Of a DNA stretch of 64,000 bases, positions 52,349-61,566 are shown piece after piece. The notes beneath the pieces were generated by a model that did not search any database, was not told the DNA's origin, and saw nothing but the letters and a program-made list of their open reading frames with translations. Made by a program: the position numbers and the translations under genes. Origin of the DNA: UBA5078 sp963977405 (GTDB lineage Bacteria > Pseudomonadota > Gammaproteobacteria > Pseudomonadales > Pseudohongiellaceae); the NCBI GenBank assembly GCA_963977405.1, contig CAXBOY010000004.1:7916-71915 (forward strand), in the 5' to 3' direction. The stretch's first letter is position 1. Each line of letters opens with the position of its first letter.

Positions 52349-53500
52349 TTATCGAGGTAATACACGTTTATGCGTATGAATAGACATTAATATCCCAAAA
52401 CCGATTAGCAGAGTCACTATGGAAGTTCCCCCCTTACTAACTAACGGCAGTGGTAGCCCTACCACGGGCATCAACCCTGACACCATGGCCATATTGACGA
52501 AGGCATAAAAGAAGAAGGTCAAAATGATGCTACCCGCTAATAAACGGCTGAAGGTATCTTGCGCGGTCAAGGCGATATAGAAACCGCGGGCCAGCACAGC
52601 GAGATAGAGTCCGATTAGAATCAATACCCCTAATAGACCAAACTCTTCGGCAAGCACGGCGAGAATAAAATCGGTGTTGCTCTCTGGAATGAAGTCCAAT
52701 TGAGACTGGGCGCCATTCAGCCACCCCTTGCCTTGCACCCCTCCCGAGCCAATCGCGATCTGCGATTGAATGATGTTATAACCTGCCCCAGTGGGATCGC
52801 GATAAGGATCGAAGAAGGTGAGGATACGGTTCTTTTGGTGAGCTTGCGCGAGAAAGATGTACCAAGCCGGCGATGCCATGATGACCAAGGTTGCGCAAAA
52901 AATTACGATGCGCCAGCTAATGCCTGCTAGCAATATTGCGAAGACTCCAGACATCGCTACCATCAGTGCGGTGCCCGTATCGTTCTGCATTAAGATCAGC
53001 ATCGTTGGAAGCAGAATGATTAATCCGCATACGAGTAAGTCCCGAAAGCGTGGAGGCAAGGAGCGCGACGACATATACCAAGCTAACATCATTGGAACTA
53101 GAAACTTCTCGAGCTCGGCGGGTTGAAACCTGGGCAGGCCAGGGAGGTCCAACCACGCAGTAGCACCATTTACCTCACTACCAAATAAAAGCACGACGAT
53201 GAGTACTCCAATACCACCTGCGTACATCATCGGCGCGCCGCGGCGAAAGAAATCCACTTCGAATTGAGCTACGCCAATCATAACGATGAACGCCACCACG
53301 ATGGCCGCAGCTTGACGCTCTACGTCCGTAATATTCTCGCCACTAGCGCTGAACAGCACCATTAAGCCATATACGGCGAGACAGAAAAGAGAAAGTAAAA
53401 GTGGTGCATCTAAGCATAGAGATTTGCGAATCCCCCCACGTTTTCCCGTGAGACGATAGAAATCGTTCCCTAATGATCGGCTCATGCTTCGGCTTGCCAT
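52349..53500 (-). CDS. rodA: Rod-shape peptidoglycan glycosyltransferase RodA
   Basis: A 383-residue SEDS-family polymerase with about ten transmembrane helices. Conserved text includes PGLPRFQPAELEKF, ARQ-like QNDTGTALMVAMSG, the essential Asp in FIPESNTDFILAVLAEEFGLLG, and GLPLPLVSKGGTS near the end. It works with PBP2 to extend the side wall. mrdA lies 40 bases upstream, as in nearly all rods. Confidence 0.96.
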   Translation of the reverse strand: MASRSMSRSLGNDFYRLTGKRGGIRKSLCLDAPLLLSLFCLAVYGLMVLFSASGENITDVERQAAAIVVAFIVMIGVAQFEVDFFRRGAPMMYAGGIGVLIVVLLFGSEVNGATAWLDLPGLPRFQPAELEKFLVPMMLAWYMSSRSLPPRFRDLLVCGLIILLPTMLILMQNDTGTALMVAMSGVFAILLAGISWRIVIFCATLVIMASPAWYIFLAQAHQKNRILTFFDPYRDPTGAGYNIIQSQIAIGSGGVQGKGWLNGAQSQLDFIPESNTDFILAVLAEEFGLLGVLILIGLYLAVLARGFYIALTAQDTFSRLLAGSIILTFFFYAFVNMAMVSGLMPVVGLPLPLVSKGGTSIVTLLIGFGILMSIHTHKRVLPR

Positions 53501-53540
53501 CTTCAGTACTGGGCCTTGTTGCGACTAAATTAGTGGGCTG

Positions 53541-55496
53541 TTAGTGGTCGTTTTCTGCGACGACGCTGAGCTCGGGATACGTTTCGGTTTCAGGTACGAG
53601 ATACGCGTCGAGCACTTCGCGGGCAACGGGGAAGGCAACAGAACCACCGCCGCCACCGTTCTCAACAAACACCGCCACCGCAATGCGTGATTTCTCCGAT
53701 GCATCAAAAGCAATGAACATGGCGTGGGTGCGGAACTGTTCATCTACCTCGCCATTATCGCGATTACCGGCACTATCCACCTGAAACTGTACCACTTGCG
53801 CAGTACCGGACTTGCCCCCCATGGGATACTCCAAGGGATGCCCGCTATCTCTCAATACCGGATAAGCAGAGCCTTCGTGACGGCGATGCTCGGAGTCATA
53901 GGGCTTATTCACCACATCTACCATGGCGTTGCGCACTATCTCTATTTGTTCCTGAGAGGGTAATAATTGTTGCTGCGCCGCATTATCCGGAAAGATAACG
54001 TCGGTCACCTCGCCGTCGCTGCCGATTGTGCCGCGCAACATGCGTGGCTGCCTTAACACACCATGGTTCGCGATAGCCGCCGCGGCTGCCGCCATTTGCA
54101 AAGTCGTGGCCTGGAATATGCCGTTGCCGATGCCCTCATAGGGTGTCTCTCCGGAGTACCAAATCTCCCCCCTGTTCTCCATCTTCCATTGCTCGGAGGG
54201 CACTATGCCAGCGCTAGCCTCGGGGATGTCGATTGCAGCATTAGTGCCGAAACCGAAGGTCACTAGGTAGTCATGGATCTTCTCGATTCCCAGATTGACG
54301 GCTAGCTGATAAAAATAAGTATTGCAGGACTGATAGATAGCGCGACGCAGATCGATCGCGCCGTGACCCGACTTGTCTACCCACCACGTCCAATCATAAT
54401 AGGGTCGCGTGCGCCCCTGAAGGCGGTAATAGCCCGGGTCATAGATCTCCGTCTCAGGCGTGATGGTCTCGTTATAAAGTCCTGCTAAGCCGATAAAGGG
54501 CTTAATGGTGGAACCGGGTACCCTAGAGGCGACCGCACGATTAAATAGCGGTGTATGCCCCGAGCGATTAAGCTCCGCTAGTTGGGCGCGGCTGATACCA
54601 GTGACAAAAAGGTTAGGGTCATAGCCTGGCTTGCTCACCATGGCCAAAACACCGCCGGTAGCAGGGTCGATGGCCACTACAGCGCCACGTCGATCTCCCA
54701 ATGCCCGCTCCGCTGCCATCTGCAATTTAGCATCCATATGCAGCACTATGTCGCGACCGGGAATCGGATCTGTACGGTCTAGAACTCGCATTACCTGTCC
54801 ACGATTATTTTTCTCGACAGTCTCATAGCCGACCTGACCATGCAGTAAATCTTCATAAGTCTTTTCTATACCAGTCTTGCCGATCTGGTGCGTGCCTCGA
54901 TAGTTCGCGGCAGTCTCGGCAGACATCGCAGTCATCTCATCTTTGTTGATTTCAGAGACATAACCTATCGCATGGGCGGAACTCTCGGTGAATGGGTAAT
55001 GGCGCACTAGTTGCGCCTCCACAGCGATGCCCGGCAGGAGATGTTGATTGACCGCAATGTTCGCGATCTCCTCCTCCGTCAGTTGATAGCGTAGTGGCAC
55101 GGAGGTATGAGGAACAGCACGGCGACTCTGGCGCGTGCGATATTGCTCGATGTCATCGTCAGAGAGATTGATGACCGAGCGCAGCAAATCAAGAGAAACA
55201 TCGAGATTTTGCGCTGTCTCGCGCACTACCGTTAAGTTGAAGATCGGGCGATTATCGGCAAGTAACACACCGTTACGGTCATAGATCAAGCCACGGTTAG
55301 GGGGCACATATTGAGAATGCAGGCGATTGCCGTCGGAGCGCGCGGCGAAGTAATCATAGCGATACACCTGAAGGTAAACCATCCAGGCAATCAAACAGCT
55401 AATTAAGAGAAATATGAAGACACCAGCGACGATCATGCGCCCATTAAAAATCAGGGTCTCACGCTCATGATCATTCAGCTTAAATTTCTCTGCCAT
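53541..55496 (-). CDS. mrdA: Penicillin-binding protein 2
   Basis: A 651-residue class B transpeptidase of the elongasome. A short cytoplasmic tail and one transmembrane helix (about 21-42) lead to the pedestal (PPNRGLIYDRNGVLLADN) and the transpeptidase domain. The motifs are STIK with Ser329, SCN in YQSCNTYFYQ, and KSGTAQ. About 20 residues longer than E. coli PBP2 (633). It is upstream of rodA and about 75 bases downstream of rlmH. Confidence 0.97.
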   Translation of the reverse strand: MAEKFKLNDHERETLIFNGRMIVAGVFIFLLISCLIAWMVYLQVYRYDYFAARSDGNRLHSQYVPPNRGLIYDRNGVLLADNRPIFNLTVVRETAQNLDVSLDLLRSVINLSDDDIEQYRTRQSRRAVPHTSVPLRYQLTEEEIANIAVNQHLLPGIAVEAQLVRHYPFTESSAHAIGYVSEINKDEMTAMSAETAANYRGTHQIGKTGIEKTYEDLLHGQVGYETVEKNNRGQVMRVLDRTDPIPGRDIVLHMDAKLQMAAERALGDRRGAVVAIDPATGGVLAMVSKPGYDPNLFVTGISRAQLAELNRSGHTPLFNRAVASRVPGSTIKPFIGLAGLYNETITPETEIYDPGYYRLQGRTRPYYDWTWWVDKSGHGAIDLRRAIYQSCNTYFYQLAVNLGIEKIHDYLVTFGFGTNAAIDIPEASAGIVPSEQWKMENRGEIWYSGETPYEGIGNGIFQATTLQMAAAAAAIANHGVLRQPRMLRGTIGSDGEVTDVIFPDNAAQQQLLPSQEQIEIVRNAMVDVVNKPYDSEHRRHEGSAYPVLRDSGHPLEYPMGGKSGTAQVVQFQVDSAGNRDNGEVDEQFRTHAMFIAFDASEKSRIAVAVFVENGGGGGSVAFPVAREVLDAYLVPETETYPELSVVAENDH

Positions 55497-55571
55497 ATTT
55501 CCTTCTCTTTGCTGATGAACTCTTCAGGGAAGTTCCCCCTTATATGACCGTCACATTGCCAAATAGTTTTA

Positions 55572-56042
55572 TCAGGCCCTATGATATGGATGCGCGTTTA
55601 GAATGCTCCACGCCCTATAGATCTGTTCGGCGATGAGAATTCTAACCAACGGGTGTGGCAATGTTAATGCTGACAGCGACCATTTCTCGTTCGCTCTTGC
55701 CAAACAACTAGCCCCTAGGCCATCGGGCCCGCCCACTAGCAGGGCAATATTACGCCCTTCCATGCGGATAGCATCGATGCGTGCAGCCAACCCCTCGGTA
55801 TTGAGCGCCTTGCCTTCCACCTCCATGGCGACCACGTAGTCCTGTGGTCGCACGCGACTGAGCAAGGCATCAGACTCCTTCCGAATCACTTGCTCTATAT
55901 CAATGCTCTTGCCCCGTTTTGCCAATGGCACTTCGGTTACGGAGAAGGCAAAATCGCTGGGCAGCCGTTTAGCATACTCGGTGACGCCACTTTCGACCCA
56001 AGCGGGCATGCGAGTGCCCACTGAAATTAGATTAATTTTCAT
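55572..56042 (-). CDS. rlmH: 23S rRNA (pseudouridine-1915-N3)-methyltransferase RlmH
   Basis: A 156-residue SPOUT methyltransferase. MKINLISVGTRMPAW starts the protein and LLVGGPDGLG forms the SAM-binding knot, with LPHPLVRILIAEQIYRAWSI at the end. It methylates the pseudouridine that RluD makes at position 1915, and rluD is in the same window. The ATG at 56042 is the family start and overlaps the rsfS end by 11 bases; a longer frame into rsfS is rejected. Confidence 0.96.
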   Translation of the reverse strand: MKINLISVGTRMPAWVESGVTEYAKRLPSDFAFSVTEVPLAKRGKSIDIEQVIRKESDALLSRVRPQDYVVAMEVEGKALNTEGLAARIDAIRMEGRNIALLVGGPDGLGASCLARANEKWSLSALTLPHPLVRILIAEQIYRAWSILNAHPYHRA

Positions 56043-56403
56043 CCTTGGCCGCAGGGTCCACCGGAATCTCGCCCGGCTTAGAGTCAAAATTCCACAAATC
56101 CTCGAGACTATATAAAGCTCGGCTTCTGGCTAGCATGATATGGACGATAACCCCGCCCAGATCCACGAGTATCCATTCAGCTTGGAGACGACCTTCGTCG
56201 CCCAAAACTGGCTCGCCCGCTGCCTTAACTTGCTTACCTAGCTCGTCCGCCAAAGAACGCAGATGAGTGGTCGAAGTGCCGGTCACTATGACCATGTAGT
56301 CGGTGATTTGCGTAAGTTTCTTTACATTCAGGCAGACGATGTCCTGCCCCTTCATATCTTCGAGCGCTTTAACTGCGAGTGCGGATAACTGTTTAGTATT
56401 CAA
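56032..56403 (-). CDS. rsfS: Ribosome silencing factor RsfS (YbeB)
   Basis: A 123-residue protein that binds uL14 and blocks joining of subunits under starvation. ALEDMKGQDIVCLNVKKLTQITDYMVIVTGTSTTHLRSLA and ILVDLGGVIVHIM, seen at about 13-50 and 77-89, are diagnostic. The start must be TTG at 56403, since alignment with E. coli RsfS reaches exactly there and the next ATG would delete part of the fold. It lies between nadD and rlmH. Confidence 0.95.
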   Translation of the reverse strand: MNTKQLSALAVKALEDMKGQDIVCLNVKKLTQITDYMVIVTGTSTTHLRSLADELGKQVKAAGEPVLGDEGRLQAEWILVDLGGVIVHIMLARSRALYSLEDLWNFDSKPGEIPVDPAAKDEN

Positions 56404-56454
56404 ACCGGCTTAATTCCTATCTAGTGTGAAACCCGCAAGACGGGTTCAATGAGC

Positions 56455-57114
56455 CTATCCAGCTGGATGGCGAGTGTTTTGGTAGAGCGAATGTGCTTGT
56501 ATATAATCTTTCACTACGCGTGGAACAATAGTCCCAGCATTAACATTGCCGCGGAGTTGCTCTCGCACTGCAGTAGAAGAGATATCAATCTGCGGCTGCT
56601 TCAGGCGCAATATTTTACCTTGCGCTCCCCAGAAAAGACGATCTGCATCAGCAACTTCGCGACATTCGAGATCTATCTCTAAGTCTGGATCGATCACGAA
56701 CTCCGCACCAGGCCTGTTGAGTACCAGTATATGTGCCATCATGAACAGTGCCTGCCAACGATGCCAAGTTGGTAGTTTCGCAAAAGCATCTATCCCCAAG
56801 ACCAATATTAAGATGGCATCGGGATTTTCCTGTGCGATCGAGGCGAGAGTATCGACGGTGTAAGACACGCCATCGCGCCTACACTCACGATCGTCGATGA
56901 CTACACGATGATAATCCGCGGTCGCAAGTCGCAACATCGCCAGTCGATCCTCAGCGCCTGCATGGGCGGAATCGCGATGATTCGGTACGTGGCAAGGCAC
57001 CATTCGCAACTCGTCGAGACTGAGTGTCTCGATGGCCAAATTGGCCGCCTCGAGATGCCCCAGATGAACGGGGTCGAACATGCCCCCCATAACCCCAATG
57101 CGTCTCGCTGCCAT
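56455..57114 (-). CDS. nadD: Nicotinate-nucleotide adenylyltransferase
   Basis: A 219-residue nucleotidyltransferase that makes deamido-NAD from NaMN and ATP. The GGMFDPVHLGHLEAA motif with the HxGH signature and the ISSTAVREQLR motif at the 3' side of the active site are present. It supplies the substrate of the NadE encoded at 6867-8519. It lies 45 bases downstream of proA and upstream of rsfS. Confidence 0.96.
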   Translation of the reverse strand: MAARRIGVMGGMFDPVHLGHLEAANLAIETLSLDELRMVPCHVPNHRDSAHAGAEDRLAMLRLATADYHRVVIDDRECRRDGVSYTVDTLASIAQENPDAILILVLGIDAFAKLPTWHRWQALFMMAHILVLNRPGAEFVIDPDLEIDLECREVADADRLFWGAQGKILRLKQPQIDISSTAVREQLRGNVNAGTIVPRVVKDYIQAHSLYQNTRHPAG

Positions 57115-57158
57115 ACCCTACCCAATCTCTAAAAATAGCCTAACTACGCTGCGCCCAA

Positions 57159-58454
57159 TCATGTACGAATTTGTCCGTCACCCAGCACGATATATTTCTG
57201 TGAGGTCAACCCTTCAAGGCCTACTGGTCCACGCGCGTGCAACTTGTCGGTGGAGATGCCAATTTCAGCACCTAGTCCATACTCAAAGCCATCGGCAAAG
57301 CGAGTAGAGGCATTCACGATCACGGAACTGGAATCCACTTCACGCAGGAAACGCTGCGCACGGGAGAAGTCTTCGGTGACAATTGCATCGGTATGTGCCG
57401 AACTGTATTGCGCGATATGATCCATCGCCTCGTCCAAATCAGCGACTATCTTAATTGCAAGAATAGGGGCCAGATATTCCGTGCTCCAGTCTTCAGACGT
57501 CGCGGCGATAGCACCATCCATCAGGGCCAAAGATTGCTTGCACGCTCGCATCTCTACGCCCGCGTCCCTATAGGCTTTCGCCAATGCGGGCAGAATGCGC
57601 GCCGCTATCCCCTGCGCAACCAAAAGGGTCTCCATCGTATTGCAGGTACCATAACGCTGAGTTTTCGCGTTAATCCCAATATCCATCGCCTTCTGGTAGT
57701 CGGCTTTGTCGTCGATATACACATGGCAAATGCCGTCTAAGTGTTTGATCACTGGCACACGCGCCTCTGCGCTGATGCGCTCGATCAAAGACTTTCCACC
57801 ACGAGGAATAATGACATCCACGTACTCCGTCATCGTGATCAGGCTACCAACGGCAGCTCTATCCGTAGTGGCGACAACCTGAACGGCATTAGGATCTATG
57901 CCAGCGGCAGAAAGGCCGATCTCGATACACTGTGCGATCGCTTGATTTGAGTGCAGTGCCTCGGAGCCACCGCGTAAGATCACCGCGTTACCTGATTTGA
58001 GGCATAGGCTCGCAGCTTCGCAGGTCACGTTTGGCCGCGACTCGTAGATGATGCCCACAACGCCAAGTGGCACGCGCATCTTGCCCACCTGTATTCCAGA
58101 GGGGCGGAAACGCATATCGCTGATTTCTCCAACGGGGTCCGGCAGCGCAGCTACTTGACGTAATCCCTCGACCATATTGTCGATACGGGCAGGAGTCAGG
58201 GCTAAGCGATCTAACATCGCACTGTCCAGTCCCTTTGCCTTACCAGCCGCTAAATCTAGTTGATTGGCCTCAGAGATCGGGCCGCGACGTGCTTCGATGG
58301 CGTCTGCCATCAACAACAGGGCCGCATTTTTCTGCGCGGTACTCGCCCGCGCGATAACGCGCGACGCCGTCCGAGCCTGACGACCAAGATCCACCATGTA
58401 GGATTCGATGTCCGCGCTTTGATCCAAAGCGCGCTCTGTCGCGTTGTTTGCCAT
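57159..58454 (-). CDS. proA: Gamma-glutamyl phosphate reductase
   Basis: A 431-residue NADPH enzyme of proline synthesis. VGKMRVPLGVVGIIYESRPNVT, LKSGNAVILRGGSEA and the catalytic Cys in QRYGTCNTMETLLV place it in the aldehyde-dehydrogenase fold. The ATG at 58454 (MANNATERAL) suits the family length. proB is not adjacent. In this block proA precedes nadD, as in Pseudomonas. Confidence 0.95.
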   Translation of the reverse strand: MANNATERALDQSADIESYMVDLGRQARTASRVIARASTAQKNAALLLMADAIEARRGPISEANQLDLAAGKAKGLDSAMLDRLALTPARIDNMVEGLRQVAALPDPVGEISDMRFRPSGIQVGKMRVPLGVVGIIYESRPNVTCEAASLCLKSGNAVILRGGSEALHSNQAIAQCIEIGLSAAGIDPNAVQVVATTDRAAVGSLITMTEYVDVIIPRGGKSLIERISAEARVPVIKHLDGICHVYIDDKADYQKAMDIGINAKTQRYGTCNTMETLLVAQGIAARILPALAKAYRDAGVEMRACKQSLALMDGAIAATSEDWSTEYLAPILAIKIVADLDEAMDHIAQYSSAHTDAIVTEDFSRAQRFLREVDSSSVIVNASTRFADGFEYGLGAEIGISTDKLHARGPVGLEGLTSQKYIVLGDGQIRT

Positions 58455-58573
58455 TTCCTGTACCCACTCCAACTGCCTAGGCCTTAAACACGCAGCCACT
58501 GGCCTAGGGCGTCGCAAAAAGCGCCATTATAGCCCTTCACAGTGGGTGCAGACAAAGCATTACGCGGCTGGAC

Positions 58574-59608
58574 TCAAATATCGTTTTGTAGACTCATCGT
58601 CGCTGGATAGGGACGCATATACCAGGAGTCACGAATATAGTCGTTGGGGTGCTTACGAAAATAATGGTTGAGCAGGGTAATAGGTACAATGAGAGGGACT
58701 TGAGCACGCAGATATTGAGCGATAGCGTCGCTCAACTCGGCCTTATCGTCTGCATCGAGATGCTGTTTCAGATAGCCCTGAATATGCTGTAACACATTGA
58801 CATGACGACCGCGGGTAGCGCGCTGCTTCAAGGCCACCATGAGCTCACTGATGTAGCGCTTTGCCGTATCTTGCAGATTCCCTTTATTCGCCCCCGCCAC
58901 CAGCGGACCAAGTGCCCGATACGCGTTCAAGCAATGGCTCATCAAGATGAGCTTATGTCGGGCGTGAAAGGTGACAAGCCCGCGTACCGTCAACCCTTCG
59001 CTCTCGAGTGCACGCCAACGAGATAATACGTACACTCGCTGGATGAAATTCTCCCGCAACACTGGGTCACCCAATCGCCCTTCCTCTTCTACCGGCAAAT
59101 TGGGAAAATTTTCCATCAAGGTAGCTGCATAAATACCAACCCCATCGCGTCGAGGACGATCTCCGTCGTAAACTTTGACTCGTTCCATACCGCAACTAGG
59201 CGAAGACTTCTTGAGAATATAGCCACATAGGGATTGCTGCCAAGAGGCCTGCTCGTTCGCGGTATCGCGCAGGTCCTGCGTGTAATCTAGCGTGTCATCG
59301 ACCGTCGATACACAGCGCACTGCATCATCGATCGCAACAAGACGAATAGGGCGGCGCGGTATGCCGAGCCCTATAGCAACTTCGGGACAGAAGGCACGAA
59401 ATTCGAAATATTGACCAAGGGTCTTCTCGACGAAAGCATCGCGCTGATGTTGACCATCGAAACGCACTTTCTCGCCGAGCAGACAGCTGCTGATTCCCAC
59501 TGGAATCTTAGCCACTTGCCGCTGCTCTTGTTCTGCCACTGCCTCTGTCACACTCTCACCATTTGCTCTAAGGGTTGCTAGGGGACAACACTGCCGCGCT
59601 TGAACCAT
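58574..59608 (-). CDS. TudS-like (DUF523) desulfidase fused to DUF1722
   Basis: A 344-residue two-domain protein. The N-terminal DUF523 domain (about 35-185) has three Cys in VGISSCLLGEKVRFDG, FRAFCPEVAIGLGIPRRP and SPSCGMERVKVYDG, matching the [4Fe-4S] ligands of the thiouracil desulfidase TudS. The DUF1722 domain (about 195-335, YbgA-like) starts FIQRVYVLSRWRAL and ends HYFRKHPNDYI. It may remove sulfur from thiolated nucleobases, by analogy. The first 30 residues are not conserved, and GTG starts at 59551 or 59539 are alternatives to the ATG, which overlaps the next gene by 41 bases. Confidence 0.85.
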   Translation of the reverse strand: MVQARQCCPLATLRANGESVTEAVAEQEQRQVAKIPVGISSCLLGEKVRFDGQHQRDAFVEKTLGQYFEFRAFCPEVAIGLGIPRRPIRLVAIDDAVRCVSTVDDTLDYTQDLRDTANEQASWQQSLCGYILKKSSPSCGMERVKVYDGDRPRRDGVGIYAATLMENFPNLPVEEEGRLGDPVLRENFIQRVYVLSRWRALESEGLTVRGLVTFHARHKLILMSHCLNAYRALGPLVAGANKGNLQDTAKRYISELMVALKQRATRGRHVNVLQHIQGYLKQHLDADDKAELSDAIAQYLRAQVPLIVPITLLNHYFRKHPNDYIRDSWYMRPYPATMSLQNDI

Positions 59609-60056
59609 AAGCGCTCACAATGAGATCCACTTCGTCACGAAAGCTAGGGGAGTAATTCATTCGAGTTGCCACCCAAGAATCGCGAACGAGTTTTGTACGC
59701 ATCATGTCATGCCATCGGTTCATTCGCGGCTCGAATTCATCTCGCTCAAATAGTCCCTGTTGGAATTGATAGTATGAGTTCTCCCATTCACGCCAAACCC
59801 CAGCCAGAAAATAGGCATACTGCACTCCTTCCGCGGGAGTCATCACTTGGTCGGAATTTGCCTTGGCAATAGCCTCTGCTAGCTCACTCTCCGTGGCAAC
59901 CCATTCGGAGAACATCATCTGCTTCTCGGAAATCGAATCACGAGTTTGTGACTTCATCATCTCCGTGTTCTGGCGAATCTCCAATCCCAAGAACACAATC
60001 CCAAGAATGACGGCAATGCTCGCAGACAAATTCATCCATTCAATGTTTTTCTTCAT
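59568..60056 (-). CDS. Hypothetical protein with N-terminal membrane anchor
   Basis: A 162-residue protein of unknown function. One hydrophobic helix (about 11-26) is followed by LEIRQNTEMMKSQTRDSISE and a helical, acidic domain with FLAGVWREWENSYYQFQQGLF. The text LEIRQNTE after a short anchor is common in uncharacterised proteins of marine gammaproteobacteria. No catalytic motif was seen. The end overlaps the TudS-like gene by 41 bases, so the two may be co-translated. Confidence 0.7.
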   Translation of the reverse strand: MKKNIEWMNLSASIAVILGIVFLGLEIRQNTEMMKSQTRDSISEKQMMFSEWVATESELAEAIAKANSDQVMTPAEGVQYAYFLAGVWREWENSYYQFQQGLFERDEFEPRMNRWHDMMRTKLVRDSWVATRMNYSPSFRDEVDLIVSAYGSSAAVLSPSNP

Positions 60057-60087
60057 GCTTGTTTCCTAGTCGACTCTATCGAGTCGC

Positions 60088-60399
60088 TTATTGTAATTCT
60101 TCACCAGCCTGCGTCGCAGCAAACAATTCATGCAAATCTAGCCGCCCCGCTACCACATCTTCCTTCACAGTGCGGGGAAGGTTTTTCACCCAGAGCTCTA
60201 GCTTCGTAGCGGAAGAGCGGTTGCCGGCAACGGCTTGGAACTCCAACAGCAAAGGTCCTTTGCCGCGCAAGTAACGCGCCCCCTTCGGTGCTCCGGCCTG
60301 GTGCTCCGCGAAACGTCGTGCCACATCCGTACTAATTCCCGCGTAGAGTGTGCCGTTACGACATCGAATCAGATACAGAAACCAGCATGACTCAGTCAT
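60088..60399 (-). CDS. GIY-YIG nuclease superfamily protein (YhbQ-like)
   Basis: A 103-residue single-domain protein. WFLYLIRCRNGTLYAGISTDVARRFAEHQ shows the GIY-YIG strands (here FLY and YAG) and the catalytic Arg, and a later Glu (ATKLELWVK) binds metal. YhbQ/UPF0213 proteins are small DNA nucleases of uncertain biological role. The ATG overlaps the end of the MBL-fold gene by eight bases. Confidence 0.92.
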   Translation of the reverse strand: MTESCWFLYLIRCRNGTLYAGISTDVARRFAEHQAGAPKGARYLRGKGPLLLEFQAVAGNRSSATKLELWVKNLPRTVKEDVVAGRLDLHELFAATQAGEELQ

Positions 60400-61267
60400 T
60401 TCTAAAACTCTCGGCTAACTGCCAACGTTCGTTCTGACAGACCACTGCCCCGTCCTCGGCCAGCTTTAGTAGATGAGCAAGTAGCGTACGCTCAGCCCAT
60501 GGCAGCAAATGACTCGGCACGTCGTCGTAAACCCCTAAGGCTAGCTCTTGCAAAGTGCTGGCGCCGTGCGTGCGGTTGCGCTCTGTCACAACGCTTAAGG
60601 TCTTCTGTTCGCGGCGCATGCGATGTCGACGCAGGGTTTCGATGACCAACTCAGGCTTATCCATGACCCTCCCATGAGCTGGCGCTAGATAGCGCAAGGG
60701 AAGGCTCTGAAGTACTTTCAGTGAGTCTAGGTAATGGCGCATATTGCCATCCGGCGGAAGAATTACTGGCGTGGTGCCCTCAAGGATGTGGTCCCCCGTG
60801 AACAACATCTGCTCTTCTTCTAATAAAAAACACAAATGATTCGAGACGTGCCCGGGCGTATGCAGCAATGACATGGTGAACTCGCTGCAATGGATGCGCT
60901 CGCCATTCTTGTAGAGTCGCGTGGGCCTAAAACTAGGGTCCTGCCCACTGCCCTGTGGAGGCGCTAAGCCGATAATCTCTGTGTTTAATACAGCCTGCAG
61001 AAGTGCAGTCCCTGGAGAGTGATCGCCATGGGTATGGGTCACGAATATTGCCTCAACCTGACGTCCGTCGATTAACTCGAGCAATCTATCGATATGCTGA
61101 GAGTCGGCAGGCCCGGGGTCTAGGATGGCTAAACGCCGCTCGCCGATGAGATAGCTGTTGGTCCCTGGCCCAGTCATAGGCCCGGCATTGCGACCAAGCA
61201 CACGCTGCACTTTGATACCGCCAGAGCCCACGTCGACGGGCTGTCCCGCTATAAAATCCGTCTGCAC
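60392..61267 (-). CDS. MBL-fold metallo-hydrolase (LACTB2-like)
   Basis: A 291-residue metallo-beta-lactamase-fold hydrolase. The metal motif is THTHGDHSPG, with further ligands in LLHTPGHVSNHLC, FTGDHILEG and APAHGRVMDKPE, and a C-terminal winged-helix-like segment follows (LLPWAERTLLAHLLKLAEDGAV). This matches LACTB2-like proteins, which include ribonucleases and thioesterase-like enzymes. The true substrate is unknown. The start is GTG after GGGGGTAG. It precedes the GIY-YIG gene. Confidence 0.88.
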   Translation of the reverse strand: MQTDFIAGQPVDVGSGGIKVQRVLGRNAGPMTGPGTNSYLIGERRLAILDPGPADSQHIDRLLELIDGRQVEAIFVTHTHGDHSPGTALLQAVLNTEIIGLAPPQGSGQDPSFRPTRLYKNGERIHCSEFTMSLLHTPGHVSNHLCFLLEEEQMLFTGDHILEGTTPVILPPDGNMRHYLDSLKVLQSLPLRYLAPAHGRVMDKPELVIETLRRHRMRREQKTLSVVTERNRTHGASTLQELALGVYDDVPSHLLPWAERTLLAHLLKLAEDGAVVCQNERWQLAESFRND

Positions 61268-61566
61268 ATCTACCCCCGCTGCTCCCTGTGTGGAGCCGCA
61301 TTGTCGACATCATAGCCGGTTTGCTGCCTAGCGAAAACCCGCACCCAACCCTCAACGCAGACTGTGGTCGGAGCTCGATGGAATGCTGGTATTCACACGC
61401 AAATCAGGATATAAAGTGCGCTTTTTAAAGCTCCAGCGCGTGTGCATAGAGATTGATCCTTACCCGTGTCCTCAGTGTTCCTCGTTTTACTCTGCGATTC
61501 GACGAAGTATCCTGCCTTATGCGCGCCTAAGCGGTGTTAAACCACGCAATAAATAAGGTAACTACG

